Made by a program: the position numbers and the translations under genes
DNA from: Candidatus Solibacter sp.
Lineage (GTDB): Bacteria > Acidobacteriota > Terriglobia > Bryobacterales > Bryobacteraceae
Length of the DNA stretch: 50,056 bases
Reading direction: 5' to 3'
Assembly: GCA_013822245.1 (NCBI GenBank)
Contig: PNKE01000058.1
Span: 1 to 50,056, forward strand
The notes under the pieces: generated by a model
The model's database searches: none
What the model was told of the DNA's origin: nothing
Seen by the model: the letters and a program-made list of their open reading frames with translations, nothing else
Part shown: in pieces, positions 8,871 to 18,176 of the stretch
Numbering within the stretch: position 1 is the stretch's first letter
Layout: each line of letters starts with the position of its first letter

Positions 8871-11800
8871 TCCCGCCCAGGCCAGCCAGACACCGCCGCA
8901 GATCCTCCAGATGCAGCGGCTTGCCCAGAAATCCGTCCATGCCCGCATCCTGGCAGGCCGCCCGGTCCGATTCAAAGACATTCGCCGAAAGCCCGATGAT
9001 CGGCAACGCCGCGCCCTTCGCCGTAGCCCTGATCCTGCGCGCCGCCTCCAAGCCATCCATCACCGGCATGCGGAAGTCCATCAGCACCAGGCCGTAGTCG
9101 CACGCCTCCACAGCCTTCACCGCCTCGGCGCCGTTGTCCACCAGCCGCGCCTCATGGCCGAGCGCCTCCAGCATCTTCACGATGATCCGCTGGTTCACGG
9201 CATTGTCCTCGGCCACCAGCACTTTCAGGCGCGGCGCCTGCTGTTCGGCCTCGCCTTCTCCATCCACCGCCGCGGGGCCGGCTTGCTGCCCGTTCGCCTC
9301 TCCGCGCTCCTGTTCCTTCACCCTCTCCAGCGGCAACTCCACGGTAAAGGCCGTGCCGCGTCCGAGCTTGCTTTCGACGGCAATGCCGCCCCCCATCGCC
9401 TCCACCAGCGCCTTGGCGATCGTCAGGCCCAACCCGGTCCCCGCGCTCTGATCCCGCCCATCTCCATGCAACTGCGTGAACGGCAGAAACAACTCGCCAA
9501 TCCGCTCCGGCCGAATCCCCGCCCCCGTGTCGATCACCTCCAGCCGCAACACCCCGGCCAGCCCTTCCCTTTCGACCCAGTTGGCCCTCACCGTCACCGA
9601 ACCGGCCACGGTGAACTTGACCGCGTTGGACAACAGGTTCATCACCACCTGATGCACCCTGTGGCCGTCGCCCAGCAGCTTCAGCCGCCTCTCGGCCATC
9701 TCCAGCTTCAGTTCCACCCCCTTGCCCTCGGCCGCCGGCCTCATCAGTTCGCAGACCGCGCTCACCACGGCCCGGATATCGAACACGGCACGGTCCAGTT
9801 TCAGTTTGCCCGCTTCCACCTTCGACAGGTCCAACACCTCGTTCAGAAGATGCATGAGCACGCCCGCGCTGTCCTGGACCACCTGCACCATCTCCCGCTG
9901 CTCTTTCTTCAAGCCGCCCAGCAACAGCAGATCCGTCATCCCGATCACGCCGTGGATCGGCGTGCGGATCTCGTGGCTCATCCGGGCCAGGAACTCGGTT
10001 TTAAACTGGTTCGCCTTCTTCGCCTTCTCCGATTCCTCCGCCGCCCGCGCCTTCTCGATGCTCAGCTCCCGGGTGCGCTCGGCCACCGCCTGCTCGAGGG
10101 CCCTCCGCCTCCCGGTCAGCAGCCTGATCCGCCAGGCATATACGGCCCACACCAGCCCGCCCAAACCCGCCGTCACCAGCATGGTGAACCATCCGGTCCG
10201 CCAGAACGGCGGCAATACCCGGAACCCCAGCCTCGTCACCGGCCCCTCCGGCTGCACGCCGGGCACATACGCCGTCAACTCGAACATGTAGCGCCCCGGC
10301 GCCAACCGCGGATACCGCGCCTCCCGCTCCGCCGTATCCACCCACGAATCGTGGCTGCCCAGCAGACGGTAGCGGAAGCGCACCGGCTTGCGGTCCCTGA
10401 ACGTCAACACGCCCATACCGGCCGTCATGCTGGCATGACTGTAACCGACCTCGGCGCCCTCGGCCGACGCCGGATCGAGTTCGCCTCCCCCCATCACCAC
10501 CCGCGTCACCACCGCCGTTAACGGCTTCCGCGGCGGGTACAGCGATACCGCCGGATCCTTGATCCGCGTCACCCCGCGCGCGGTGCCGATCCACACCGGC
10601 CCCGCCTCCTCGGCCAGGAACGCATCCACCGCGCAGGAGGTCCCCACCAGTCCGCCGGCCTGGGTGAACCGCGCCCAGCGCCGTCCGTCATACACATCCA
10701 GCCCGTCATCGCCGCCAACCCATAACCGCCCCGCTCGATCGGTCCTGAGGATCAGAGTGCTGCGCGACGTCAGAATCCCGTGGAAGTGAGCCGCATTGAC
10801 CTGGTCGCCATTCCCAAACGTCAACCTCGTCACCCCCAGCGGATCCCGGTAGGCCACCCATACGCTCGCATCTCTCATCACCGCCACATGCGTCACCCCC
10901 TCGGCCAGCAGCCCGTCGGCCTTCCCGAACCTCCTCCACACGCCGCCGCTCCACCTCAGCAGGCCGCCGCTGCTGGTCACCCACACCGAGCCGTCCTGCC
11001 CCGCCGACATCCGGAAGTACCCCTCGTTCGGCCGGCTGCCCGGCGGCGAGACTCTTTCAAACTTCGCCTCCCGCCCGGCGCCCGAAACCGACCTGAACAG
11101 CCCCTCCATGGCTGCCACCCACAGCCTCCCTTCGTCGTCGGAGATCAGCGAGTTCACCCTGTCGAACCCGGTTCCCCGAGCCGGGCTGAACAGCGATACC
11201 CGCCCAGTCTGGGGCTCAAGCCTGGCAATGCCGCCTGGAAACGCCCCTACCCACAACGCCCCGCCGCTGGTCTCGGCGATGGCGCGGATTTTCAGTTTGC
11301 CCAGTCCGTCGGGTTGCCCCCATGTCACCCAATTCGAACCGTCGCTGCTGAGCCGGCTCAGCCCGGCATCCGTGCCCGCCCAGATCACCCCCTTGGCATC
11401 CTGATGCAGCGCCCCAACCGTGGCGCTGGCCAGACCGCTGGCCGGCGTCCAGCTCTCCACCGCCCCATAGCCGCGGATTCGCACCAACCCCACGCCCCAC
11501 AACCCCAGCCACAGCGACTGCTCGCGGTCCTGGAACGCGCACGACACCGTGTCGCTCGGCAAAGCCTGCTCCACACCCACCCTCCGCCAGCCCTCCGCGG
11601 TCCCAATCCCCAACCCCCCATCGGTCGGGACCAGCAGCCGCCCCAGCGTGTCTTCGTAAAGCGCTCCGAAATAGCCCGACACCGGCAACCCCTCGCCTCG
11701 CTCCTCAAAGCGCGCCGCTCCTGACTTCAACTCAATCAGCCGCTCGGAACTCCTCACCCACAAGTTCCCCCGGCGGTCTTCGAGGAAGGCGTCCCAGCGG

Positions 11801-12450
11801 CTCGCCGGTACGCCGGCGGCCTGCCCGAAGCTCGTCAGCCTGGCGCCCGCACGCTTCCAGATCTTCCTGCCCTTGCTGGTCCACAGCGCCCCTCCGCGGT
11901 CCAAGAACACCGCATCCACCGCCTCCCCGCTCAACGCCTCCACCGCGTATTTGGCCCCGCCCGCGCCCGCCCTGACCCTGAAAAGCCCCTGCGCGGTCCC
12001 GACATACACCCGGCCCAGCCGGTCCAGGGCAAGCGAACTCCGGCCGTAGATCTCCACCGGCCTGCCCAATTGCACGCGCTCAAACCTCATCCCCTTGCGC
12101 ACAGCCACCCCATAGCGCGTGGCCACCCACAGCCGGCCATTGCCGTCCTCCAGAATCGATTGGACGGTGGCGCTCGGCAGCCCGGCCGCCTCGCCAAACT
12201 CCTTGAACTCATAGCCGTCCCCACGGAAGAGCCCGCTCATCGTCCCCACCCAGAGGAACCCCGCCCGGTCCTGGGTCACCACGTTGATCGCCGAGTTCTT
12301 TAAGCCCTGGTTGTGGCTGTACTCCTCATAGGTGTACTGCTGGGCCGAGAGCGCTTGCCCCAATAAACACACCACCGCCGCACAGGCCACCGCCCGCCAC
12401 CCTTGCGCCGCGCTTCCAAGCCGCTGCCGTCTGGGTTCCATCGTCCGCAT
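8851..12450 (-). CDS. Hybrid two-component sensor histidine kinase with propeller sensor and receiver domain
   Basis: A 1199-residue membrane sensor. Order: signal sequence ([16 protein letters not shown]); about fourteen two-component-regulator propeller repeats of the GxLWVGT type to about residue 640; a Y_Y_Y domain (about 680-750, [16 protein letters not shown]); one TM helix near 755-778; HisKA with phospho-His H826 in [19 protein letters not shown]; HATPase with [17 protein letters not shown] and [12 protein letters not shown]; and a C-terminal receiver with phospho-Asp D1125 in [11 protein letters not shown]. The architecture resembles the Bacteroides hybrid systems that sense glycans, but the DNA-binding domain found there is missing, so the output must pass to another protein. 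The start at 12450 or the ATG at 12438 are both possible. It converges on the M14 gene. Confidence 0.9.
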   Translation of the reverse strand: MRTMEPRRQRLGSAAQGWRAVACAAVVCLLGQALSAQQYTYEEYSHNQGLKNSAINVVTQDRAGFLWVGTMSGLFRGDGYEFKEFGEAAGLPSATVQSILEDGNGRLWVATRYGVAVRKGMRFERVQLGRPVEIYGRSSLALDRLGRVYVGTAQGLFRVRAGAGGAKYAVEALSGEAVDAVFLDRGGALWTSKGRKIWKRAGARLTSFGQAAGVPASRWDAFLEDRRGNLWVRSSERLIELKSGAARFEERGEGLPVSGYFGALYEDTLGRLLVPTDGGLGIGTAEGWRRVGVEQALPSDTVSCAFQDREQSLWLGLWGVGLVRIRGYGAVESWTPASGLASATVGALHQDAKGVIWAGTDAGLSRLSSDGSNWVTWGQPDGLGKLKIRAIAETSGGALWVGAFPGGIARLEPQTGRVSLFSPARGTGFDRVNSLISDDEGRLWVAAMEGLFRSVSGAGREAKFERVSPPGSRPNEGYFRMSAGQDGSVWVTSSGGLLRWSGGVWRRFGKADGLLAEGVTHVAVMRDASVWVAYRDPLGVTRLTFGNGDQVNAAHFHGILTSRSTLILRTDRAGRLWVGGDDGLDVYDGRRWARFTQAGGLVGTSCAVDAFLAEEAGPVWIGTARGVTRIKDPAVSLYPPRKPLTAVVTRVVMGGGELDPASAEGAEVGYSHASMTAGMGVLTFRDRKPVRFRYRLLGSHDSWVDTAEREARYPRLAPGRYMFELTAYVPGVQPEGPVTRLGFRVLPPFWRTGWFTMLVTAGLGGLVWAVYAWRIRLLTGRRRALEQAVAERTRELSIEKARAAEESEKAKKANQFKTEFLARMSHEIRTPIHGVIGMTDLLLLGGLKKEQREMVQVVQDSAGVLMHLLNEVLDLSKVEAGKLKLDRAVFDIRAVVSAVCELMRPAAEGKGVELKLEMAERRLKLLGDGHRVHQVVMNLLSNAVKFTVAGSVTVRANWVEREGLAGVLRLEVIDTGAGIRPERIGELFLPFTQLHGDGRDQSAGTGLGLTIAKALVEAMGGGIAVESKLGRGTAFTVELPLERVKEQERGEANGQQAGPAAVDGEGEAEQQAPRLKVLVAEDNAVNQRIIVKMLEALGHEARLVDNGAEAVKAVEACDYGLVLMDFRMPVMDGLEAARRIRATAKGAALPIIGLSANVFESDRAACQDAGMDGFLGKPLHLEDLRRCLAGLGGTNAPGR

Positions 12451-12587
12451 CGTCGAGGGCGGCGAGTCGGGCAGGGAACCACCCGCTGGTGGGCTTCGTC
12501 AGAGCATCAAAAAGCCCGCCGCCAGTCATAATATCGGACTGGAGCCGTCCAGACTTAAGGTTAACCGCTCTGGGCGCCCGTTAAGTC

Positions 12588-13508
12588 CTATTTCTTTTCC
12601 GCCATCGCGGCCACGCCCATCATCCCGCCCAAACCCATCGTCTCCACCACGCTCGACGGCACAATCACCATCGCCCCCCGCTCCTTGATCGCCTCGTACA
12701 GCATGTTCATCGCCCGCAGGTGCAGAGCCGTCGGATTGCCGGCATATTGCTCGGATGCAAGAGCGAACTTCTCGGCGATCTCGGTCTCCGCGGTGCCGAG
12801 GATGATGCGGGCCTGGCGCTCGCGCTCGGCCTGGGCCTGGCGCGACATCGCATCCTCAAGTCCCTGAGGCAGTTGGACGTCCCGGATCTCGACGCTCTGC
12901 ACGGTGATCCCCCACGGATTGGTCTTTTCGTCGAGGATACGTTGCAATTCGTGGCCCAGAGCGTCCCTGTCGGTCAGCATTTCGGTCAGCATGTGCCGTC
13001 CGATGGACTCCCGCAGCGCGGTCTGGGCGCTCATCGTAATGGCGTCGTAGAAATCCTCGACCTCGAGGACGGCTTTTTCCGCGTTCCAGACGAGCCAGAA
13101 GACGATGGCGTCGACGTAGACGGGCACGGCGTCGCGGGTGAGGGTGGATTCGGCCTGGACGTCGGTGACGCGGATTCTCTGGTCGACGAAGTCGCTCAGC
13201 GTGTCCACGACGGGCACGATGAAGAACAGGCCCGGGCCCTTGAGTCCCCTGTAGCACCCCAGTCGCAGCACGGCCACCTTTTCCCACTGCTTGGCCACCT
13301 TCAGCGAAAACAGCAGATAGAGGGCCAGCGGCAGCAGCAGGGCCAGCGGCCAGGCACTCCGCAATGCCGCGGCCGCCGCCGCACCCGCGCCGGCCAGAAT
13401 GATCGCCGCCGCAAACGCCGGCCCGCTCACCAGTTGCGAATGGACGCCCGCGCCGGCATTGCCTTGTTTCACCGGCGGCGGCGTTTTGATGCTGGTCCGC
13501 TCGAACAT
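12588..13508 (-). CDS. SPFH/band 7 membrane protein (slipin/stomatin-like)
   Basis: A 306-residue membrane-anchored scaffold protein. Residues about 25-75 are strongly hydrophobic (FAAAIILAGAGAAAAAALRS, then LALLLPLALYLLFSL). The band 7 domain follows: EKVAVLRLGCYRGLKGPGLF, FIVPVVDTLSDFVDQRI, LTRDAVPVYVDAIVFWLV. The last part is helical and charged (QAQAERERQARIILGTAETE), ending in VIVPSSVVETMGLG, as in slipins. The ATG at 13508 is preferred because upstream codons run into the GntR gene. Only 2 bases separate it from the GntR stop, so the regulator very likely controls it. A partner NfeD protease, common with slipins, is not present here. Confidence 0.88.
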   Translation of the reverse strand: MFERTSIKTPPPVKQGNAGAGVHSQLVSGPAFAAAIILAGAGAAAAAALRSAWPLALLLPLALYLLFSLKVAKQWEKVAVLRLGCYRGLKGPGLFFIVPVVDTLSDFVDQRIRVTDVQAESTLTRDAVPVYVDAIVFWLVWNAEKAVLEVEDFYDAITMSAQTALRESIGRHMLTEMLTDRDALGHELQRILDEKTNPWGITVQSVEIRDVQLPQGLEDAMSRQAQAERERQARIILGTAETEIAEKFALASEQYAGNPTALHLRAMNMLYEAIKERGAMVIVPSSVVETMGLGGMMGVAAMAEKK

Positions 13509-13510
13509 GT

Positions 13511-13915
13511 CTATCTCCTCTCTTTCCCGCCCGCGGCCATCTCCGAGAGACGGCCGATCAACTCCCGCAGACTGAACCCTTCGGCTCCGGCGCGCGCCGC
13601 CGCGTCGACGGCCAGCCTGCTCAACTGCTGCTGCCGGGCCGCCTCGTCCCGCTCGACCTTCATTTCGCTGATGTATGTGCCCGAGCCCTGCTGGGTCTCC
13701 ACGGCGCCGCGGATCTCCAGTTCCTTGTAGCCCCGCAGGACGGTGTTCGGGTTCACGGCGAGGTCGACGGCGAGTTGCCTGACGGTGGGCAGTTGCGAGC
13801 CGGGCTTCAGAGTTCCGGCGGCGATGCCGCCCATCACCTGGTCGATGATCTGCCTGTAAACGGGGACGCCGCTGGCTGCTTCCAGGCTGATCCGGAATGT
13901 CTCCGCCGGTTTCAT
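13511..13915 (-). CDS. GntR-family transcriptional regulator, YtrA subfamily
   Basis: A 134-residue DNA-binding protein. The winged helix spans residues about 14-85: GVPVYRQIIDQVMGGIAAGT, KPGSQLPTVRQLAVDLAVNP, TVLRGYKELEIRG and GSGTYI. These are the classic GntR helix-turn-helix and wing. The effector domain is reduced to about 45 helical residues, the hallmark of the YtrA subfamily, which usually represses its own operon with membrane or ABC-transporter genes. Here the downstream partner is an SPFH protein. The gene opens with a promoter whose predicted start point is almost at the ATG. Confidence 0.92.
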   Translation of the reverse strand: MKPAETFRISLEAASGVPVYRQIIDQVMGGIAAGTLKPGSQLPTVRQLAVDLAVNPNTVLRGYKELEIRGAVETQQGSGTYISEMKVERDEAARQQQLSRLAVDAAARAGAEGFSLRELIGRLSEMAAGGKERR

Positions 13916-13923
13916 TACTTGTC

Positions 13924-13952
13924 ATAGTGTACTAATTAACTAAGACAATCAA
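13924..13952 (-). promoter_or_regulatory. Promoter and likely operator of the gntR-slipin operon
   Basis: On the minus strand, TTGATT (13947-13952) and CACTAT (13924-13929) are separated by 17 bases. The spacer is AT-rich (GTCTTAGTTAATTAGTA) in otherwise GC-rich DNA. This is the expected place for GntR autoregulation, but no perfect palindrome is visible. The -10 lies 8 bases from the ATG, so the transcript would have almost no leader. Confidence 0.5.
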
Positions 13953-14034
13953 GCATATCTTTTGATCTTACCGGGGCAGGCGCGGGCCGCCGCACCCACT
14001 TGTCTTATCCATCCAAGTACGATCTGATAACGAC

Positions 14035-15156
14035 ATGCGCCGCATTCTGTTTCTTCTGGCCGCCACGATGGCCTTGGCCGCCGCCCAGTCCGCCGAGCTG
14101 AAGGTCTATGTCGGCACCTACACGAACAAGGGTTCCAAGGGGATCTACCTCACGCGCCTGAACACCGCCACGGGCGCGCTGTCGGCGCCTGAACTGGCCG
14201 CCGAGACGTCGAACCCCACGTTTCTCACCATCGCTCCTTCGGGCAGGACGCTGTATGCCGCCAATGAGAACGGCAGCTTCAACGGCGAAAGGACCGGTTC
14301 CATCACCGCCTATGCCATCGACCCGGCCACCGGCAAGCTCACGCAGTTGAACGCCGTTTCGTCGAAGGGCGGCGGACCGTGCCATGTATCCACCGACGCG
14401 AAAGGCAGGTTCTGTTTCGCCGCGAACTATGGCGGCGGCACCGTGGCCTCGTATGCGATCGCCGCGGACGGCAGACTGTCCGACGCCGTCTCCTCGATTC
14501 AGCACGAAGGCAAGGGCGCCAATCCCAAGCGCCAGCAGCGTCCGCACGCGCATTCGATCAACGCGTCGCCGGACGGGCGGTTCGCCGTCGCCGCCGACCT
14601 GGGCACGGATGAACTGATTGTCTATGCGGTGGACCAGAAGACGGGCGCGCTGACGCGCCACTCGGCCGTCAAGACCGCGCCCGGCGCCGGGCCGAGGCAC
14701 TTCGCGTTCCACGGAAAGCTGCCCCGCGCCTACGCCATCAATGAGCTGAACAATACCGTCGCCGTTTACGGCTGGAATGCGAAGGCCGGCACGTTGAAGG
14801 AGATCGCCGCGGTGAACACGCTGCCGGCGGGATTCACGGGCACGAGCTACACGGCCGAGGTGGTGGTGCATCCGTCGGGCCGGTTCCTCTATGGGTCGAA
14901 TCGCGGCCACGACTCGATTGCGTTGTTCTCGCTCGACTCGAATGGCATGCCCGCCTTTGTCGATACCTTCCCCTCGGGCGGGGCGTTTCCCCGCAACTTC
15001 AACATCGACCCTTCGGGCCGCTGGCTGCTGTCGGCGAACCAGAACAGCGGAAACGTTGTCGTTTACTCGATCGATCCCAAGACCGGCGGATTGTCGGATA
15101 CTGGCAATAAGATCGACGTGAGCGGAGCCGTCTGCATCCGCTTCCTGGGAAAATAA
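14035..15156 (+). CDS. Exported lactonase family protein (6-phosphogluconolactonase-type seven-bladed propeller)
   Basis: A 373-residue beta-propeller of the YbhE/Pgl family. The cytosolic E. coli member hydrolyses 6-phosphogluconolactone. This one carries a signal peptide ([20 protein letters not shown]) and so probably acts on a sugar lactone in the periplasm. Blade signatures are KVYVGTYTNKGSKGIYLTRL, NPTFLTIAPSGRTLYAANE, GGGPCHVSTDAKGRF, the conserved RPHAHSINASPDGRFAVAAD, and HPSGRFLYGSNRGHDSIALF. The family lactonase motif RPHAH is present. It starts 119 bases from the divergent gntR gene, and ggt begins 2 bases after its stop, suggesting co-transcription. Confidence 0.88.
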   Translation: MRRILFLLAATMALAAAQSAELKVYVGTYTNKGSKGIYLTRLNTATGALSAPELAAETSNPTFLTIAPSGRTLYAANENGSFNGERTGSITAYAIDPATGKLTQLNAVSSKGGGPCHVSTDAKGRFCFAANYGGGTVASYAIAADGRLSDAVSSIQHEGKGANPKRQQRPHAHSINASPDGRFAVAADLGTDELIVYAVDQKTGALTRHSAVKTAPGAGPRHFAFHGKLPRAYAINELNNTVAVYGWNAKAGTLKEIAAVNTLPAGFTGTSYTAEVVVHPSGRFLYGSNRGHDSIALFSLDSNGMPAFVDTFPSGGAFPRNFNIDPSGRWLLSANQNSGNVVVYSIDPKTGGLSDTGNKIDVSGAVCIRFLGK

Positions 15157-15158
15157 CC

Positions 15159-16844
15159 ATGCGCATCGCACCGCTGCTGTTTCTGACTCTCGTCATGCTT
15201 GAACCCGATTTCGCACAACAGCGCTGGCACGCCCGGTCGGTGGTTTACTCCACGGGCGGGATCGTGGCCACATCACAGACACTGGCCTCGGCCGCGGGCG
15301 CGCAGGTGCTGGCGCGGGGCGGGTCGGCCGCCGACGCGGCGATTGCCGCCAATATCGTCATGACCGTTGTCGAACCGATGTCGAACGGCATCGGCGGCGA
15401 TCTGTTCGCCATTGTCCGCGACGCGAAGACGGGTCAGATCCAGGGGCTGAACGCCTCCGGACCCGCGCCGGCCGGGCTGACGATCAAGCTGCTGAAGGAC
15501 CAGGGCGAGAAGGAGATGCCGCAATACAGCATCCACTCGGTCACCGTGCCTGGCTGCGTCCGCGGCTGGGCCGATCTGCATGCCAGGTACGGCAAGCTGC
15601 CGTGGGCGGAACTGTTCGCGCCGGCGATCCACTATGCCGAGCAGGGATTCCCGGTGACTGAACTGATCGCCGCGCAGTGGGGCGGTTCGGCGACTTTCAA
15701 GAAACTGGCCGCCGACGCCGACTCGGCGCCGCTGCTGCCGGGCGGCAAGCCGCCGGCGCTCGGCCAGGTGTACCGCAATCCGGAACTGGCCGTTGCGTTG
15801 CGGCTGATCGCGAAGGAAGGACCCGCGGCTTTCTACAACGGCGCGATTGCGAAGGCGATCCTGGCGAAGTCGGCCAAGCTGAAGGGAACGCTTTCGGCGG
15901 AGGATCTGTCGTCGTTCCAGGCCGAGTGGGTGAAGACGATCTCGACGACCTACCGCGGGTGGACGGTGCATGAGATTCCGCCCAATTCGCAGGGGCTGGC
16001 CGCGCTCTCGATGCTGAACCTGATGGAGTTGCACGATCTGGGGCCGTTGGACCCGCTTTCAGACAAAGCGCTGCATATTCAGATCGAGGCCCAGAAACTG
16101 GCCTATGCCGATCTGGCGCGTTATGTCGCCGATCCGCGGATGTCGAAGGTCCCGGTGGCGGGGCTGTTGTCGAAGGACTACGCCAAGCGCCGCGGCGCCC
16201 TCATCGACCTGAAGCGCGCCAACTGTGCGCCTGTCGAGGGCGAGCCGCTGCCCTCCGAGGGCGACACCATTTATCTCTCGGCGGTGGACGCGGAAGGCAA
16301 CCTTGTTTCGCTGATCCAGAGCATCTATCAGGGGTTTGGTTCAGGGATCGCCGTGCCCGGCTACGGCTTCCATCTGCACAACCGGGGCGGTTTGTTCACG
16401 CTCGACGAAAAGCATCCCAACGCCCTGGCCCCGAAAAAGCGCCCCTTTAACACGATCATCCCGGCGCTTATGCAGAAGGATGACCGCCACATCGCCTTCG
16501 GCATCATGGGCGGGCTGAACCAGGCGCAGGCGCACGCGCAGTTCGTTTCGCGCGTGGCGGATCACGGGATGAACCTGCAGCAGGCGCTGGAAGCGCCACG
16601 TTTTACGCGCCAAAGGTTCACTTCCGGCTGCGAAGTGCACCTTGAAAACCGCTTTCCCGCGCCTACAGTGACAGGTTTGGTGGAGCGCGGACACATCATC
16701 CGGCCCGTGGGGCCGTTCTCGCTCGATATGGGCGGCGGGCAGGCTGTGGAGTTCAACTCGTCGACAAAAGTGAAATCGGGCGGGTCGTCGCCGCGCAAGG
16801 ATGGTGCGGCCGTGCCCGAAACGCCGGCGTACTGGAAGCCCTGA
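15159..16844 (+). CDS. ggt: Gamma-glutamyltransferase
   Basis: A secreted N-terminal-nucleophile enzyme that cleaves gamma-glutamyl bonds in glutathione and related peptides. The 561 residues include a signal peptide (MRIAPLLFLTLVMLEPDFA). The N-terminal substrate-binding blocks are GGSAADAAIAANIVMTVVEP, MSNGIGGDLFAIV and the HSVTVPGCVRGW region. The autoprocessing site is GDTIYLSAVDAEGN, so T370 should become the N-terminus of the small subunit and the catalytic nucleophile. It is followed by FGSGIAVPGYGF and the NTIIPALM region. The active site reads DTIYLS rather than the TTH seen in E. coli, as in many GGT-like acylases, so the substrate may differ. Confidence 0.88.
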   Translation: MRIAPLLFLTLVMLEPDFAQQRWHARSVVYSTGGIVATSQTLASAAGAQVLARGGSAADAAIAANIVMTVVEPMSNGIGGDLFAIVRDAKTGQIQGLNASGPAPAGLTIKLLKDQGEKEMPQYSIHSVTVPGCVRGWADLHARYGKLPWAELFAPAIHYAEQGFPVTELIAAQWGGSATFKKLAADADSAPLLPGGKPPALGQVYRNPELAVALRLIAKEGPAAFYNGAIAKAILAKSAKLKGTLSAEDLSSFQAEWVKTISTTYRGWTVHEIPPNSQGLAALSMLNLMELHDLGPLDPLSDKALHIQIEAQKLAYADLARYVADPRMSKVPVAGLLSKDYAKRRGALIDLKRANCAPVEGEPLPSEGDTIYLSAVDAEGNLVSLIQSIYQGFGSGIAVPGYGFHLHNRGGLFTLDEKHPNALAPKKRPFNTIIPALMQKDDRHIAFGIMGGLNQAQAHAQFVSRVADHGMNLQQALEAPRFTRQRFTSGCEVHLENRFPAPTVTGLVERGHIIRPVGPFSLDMGGGQAVEFNSSTKVKSGGSSPRKDGAAVPETPAYWKP

Positions 16845-16859
16845 CCGGTTGCTCAGGGC
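16838..16859. terminator. Inverted repeat holding the stop codons of two converging genes
   Basis: GCCCTGA (16838-16844) and TCAGGGC (16853-16859) form a 7-bp stem with an 8-base loop. The left arm contains the ggt stop and the right arm the stop of the minus-strand hypothetical gene. It could act as a weak bidirectional terminator, but there is no T-run. Confidence 0.3.
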
Positions 16860-17278
16860 GCGGTGTTTTCGAGCGCGGGGTCGCGGGGATCGAGGGCGGT
16901 TTCGTCCTGGCAGCACTGGCAGCGGCCTGGAGCATAGGTGCGGATGGCGCAGATTTCGCACCAGTAGGTGATCACCAGCAACTCGGCGTTGCGGCGGATG
17001 AAGAGGGCTTTCCTGTGGATGGGGTCGATCAGGAATAGACCGGGCGATTTCCATTCGCCGGCGGCTTCGAAGTGCTCCCTGATGACGCGCGGGTCGCGCA
17101 GGACGGCTGTCGTTGAAATGTCGCCTTCGAGGGTGATCAGTTTGCCGTCCTGGGTCTTGAGCTGGACCGGTCCGCCGGTTGAGGTTTGAAGGCGTCCGGT
17201 GACGGTGGCGCGGCCTTCAGCAGCGATGGCGGCGACGGGGGTGAACAGGAGGATGGCGCTGAATCGGCGGCGTGTCAC
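16853..17278 (-). CDS. Secreted hypothetical protein with Cys-rich C-terminus
   Basis: A 141-residue protein of unknown function. A signal peptide is visible (MTRRRFSAILLFTPVAAIAA). The middle resembles a small beta domain (VTGRLQTSTGGPVQLKTQDG, LITLEGDISTTAVLRDPRVI). The C-terminal segment CEICAIRTYAPGRCQCCQ contains five cysteines in a CxxC...CxCC order, which could bind a metal or form disulfides outside the cytoplasm. It is the last gene after tyrA, 44 bases downstream, and may share the aromatic operon transcript by position alone. I do not recognise a named family. Confidence 0.7.
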   Translation of the reverse strand: MTRRRFSAILLFTPVAAIAAEGRATVTGRLQTSTGGPVQLKTQDGKLITLEGDISTTAVLRDPRVIREHFEAAGEWKSPGLFLIDPIHRKALFIRRNAELLVITYWCEICAIRTYAPGRCQCCQDETALDPRDPALENTAP

Positions 17279-17322
17279 TACTTGAGTTGATGCGCCGGAT
17301 GGGTGGCTGGATGCGAGCCGGG

Positions 17323-18168
17323 CTAGTCCTGGTGGCCGGGCCGGAGGCGGAGGGAGAAGTCGCGGCCGGCGGCGAACGAGGACTCGGCGGCGGGGCCACT
17401 GAGGTCACGGCGGAGGACGGCGAGGTGATCTTCGATTTGGGCCAGGGCGGCGGCGATTTCGTCGCCGTTGGTTTCAAGGATGTCTTTCCAGATGTCGTGG
17501 CTGCTAAGCGCCAGGCGGGTCATGTCGCGCAGTCCGGGGCCGGAGACAGAGGCGGCCGCGGCGGGGTCGGCGGAGTGTTCGAGGGTGGAGGCCAGGGTGG
17601 TGGAGAGCAACTGCGGCAGGTGGGAGGCGGAGGCGACGAGGCGGTCGTGTTCGGCGGCGGTGAGGACGACGAGGCGGGCGCCGGCGCGCTGGATCCAGTC
17701 GCAGAAGGAACGCACGTGCGGGAGGTTCATCTGGTCCGGCGACGACGGGGTGAGGATATAGGGGCGGCCGTCGAACAGAGCGGCTTCGGCTCCGGACGCG
17801 CCGCGTGAGGCCTTGCCGGCCATGGGGTGGCCGCCGAGGAAGGCGTCGCCGAGGGGCGCGGCGGCCTGGAGGATGGTTCGTTTGGTGGAACCGGCGTCGG
17901 TTACCAGCGCGCCGGGCTTCAGGCAATGGGCGAGGCGGGGCAGGGTGTCGATGATGGCGGAGATGGTTTGCGAGAGGTAGACGAGGTCGGAGGAGGAGGC
18001 GGCGGACTCAAGCGTGGCTCCTTCGTCGATGGCCCGGCATTCGATGGCGGCCTGGAGAGACCGTTCGGAACTGACGCCGAGGATACGGCCGGAGAAGCCG
18101 GCGCGGCGCAGGGCGAGTCCGAAAGACGAACCGATGAGGCCGGTTCCGACGATGGCGACGGTTTGCAT
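17323..18168 (-). CDS. tyrA: Prephenate dehydrogenase
   Basis: Oxidatively decarboxylates prephenate to 4-hydroxyphenylpyruvate, the step to tyrosine, in the cytoplasm. The 281 residues start with a Rossmann NAD(P) site, MQTVAIVGTGLIGSSFGLAL. DAGSTKRTI and FLGGHPMAGKASRGASGAEA are the conserved prephenate-binding blocks, with the catalytic His expected in GGHPMAG. The all-helical C-terminal domain includes HDRLVASASHLPQLLSTTLA. There is no fused chorismate mutase or ACT domain; a separate mutase gene lies two genes upstream. It begins 8 bases after the DAHP synthase stop. Confidence 0.92.
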   Translation of the reverse strand: MQTVAIVGTGLIGSSFGLALRRAGFSGRILGVSSERSLQAAIECRAIDEGATLESAASSSDLVYLSQTISAIIDTLPRLAHCLKPGALVTDAGSTKRTILQAAAPLGDAFLGGHPMAGKASRGASGAEAALFDGRPYILTPSSPDQMNLPHVRSFCDWIQRAGARLVVLTAAEHDRLVASASHLPQLLSTTLASTLEHSADPAAAASVSGPGLRDMTRLALSSHDIWKDILETNGDEIAAALAQIEDHLAVLRRDLSGPAAESSFAAGRDFSLRLRPGHQD

Positions 18169-18176
18169 GGCGGGTC

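Noticed and set aside
8242-10521. Plus-strand frame of 759 codons
   Set aside because: It runs across the end of the M14 gene and opposite the kinase gene, with His/Arg/Pro-rich composition and no motif.
13924-13952. Perfect palindromic GntR operator
   Set aside because: The AT-rich spacer has only short self-complementary pieces such as TAATTA; it is reported as a promoter with a possible operator.
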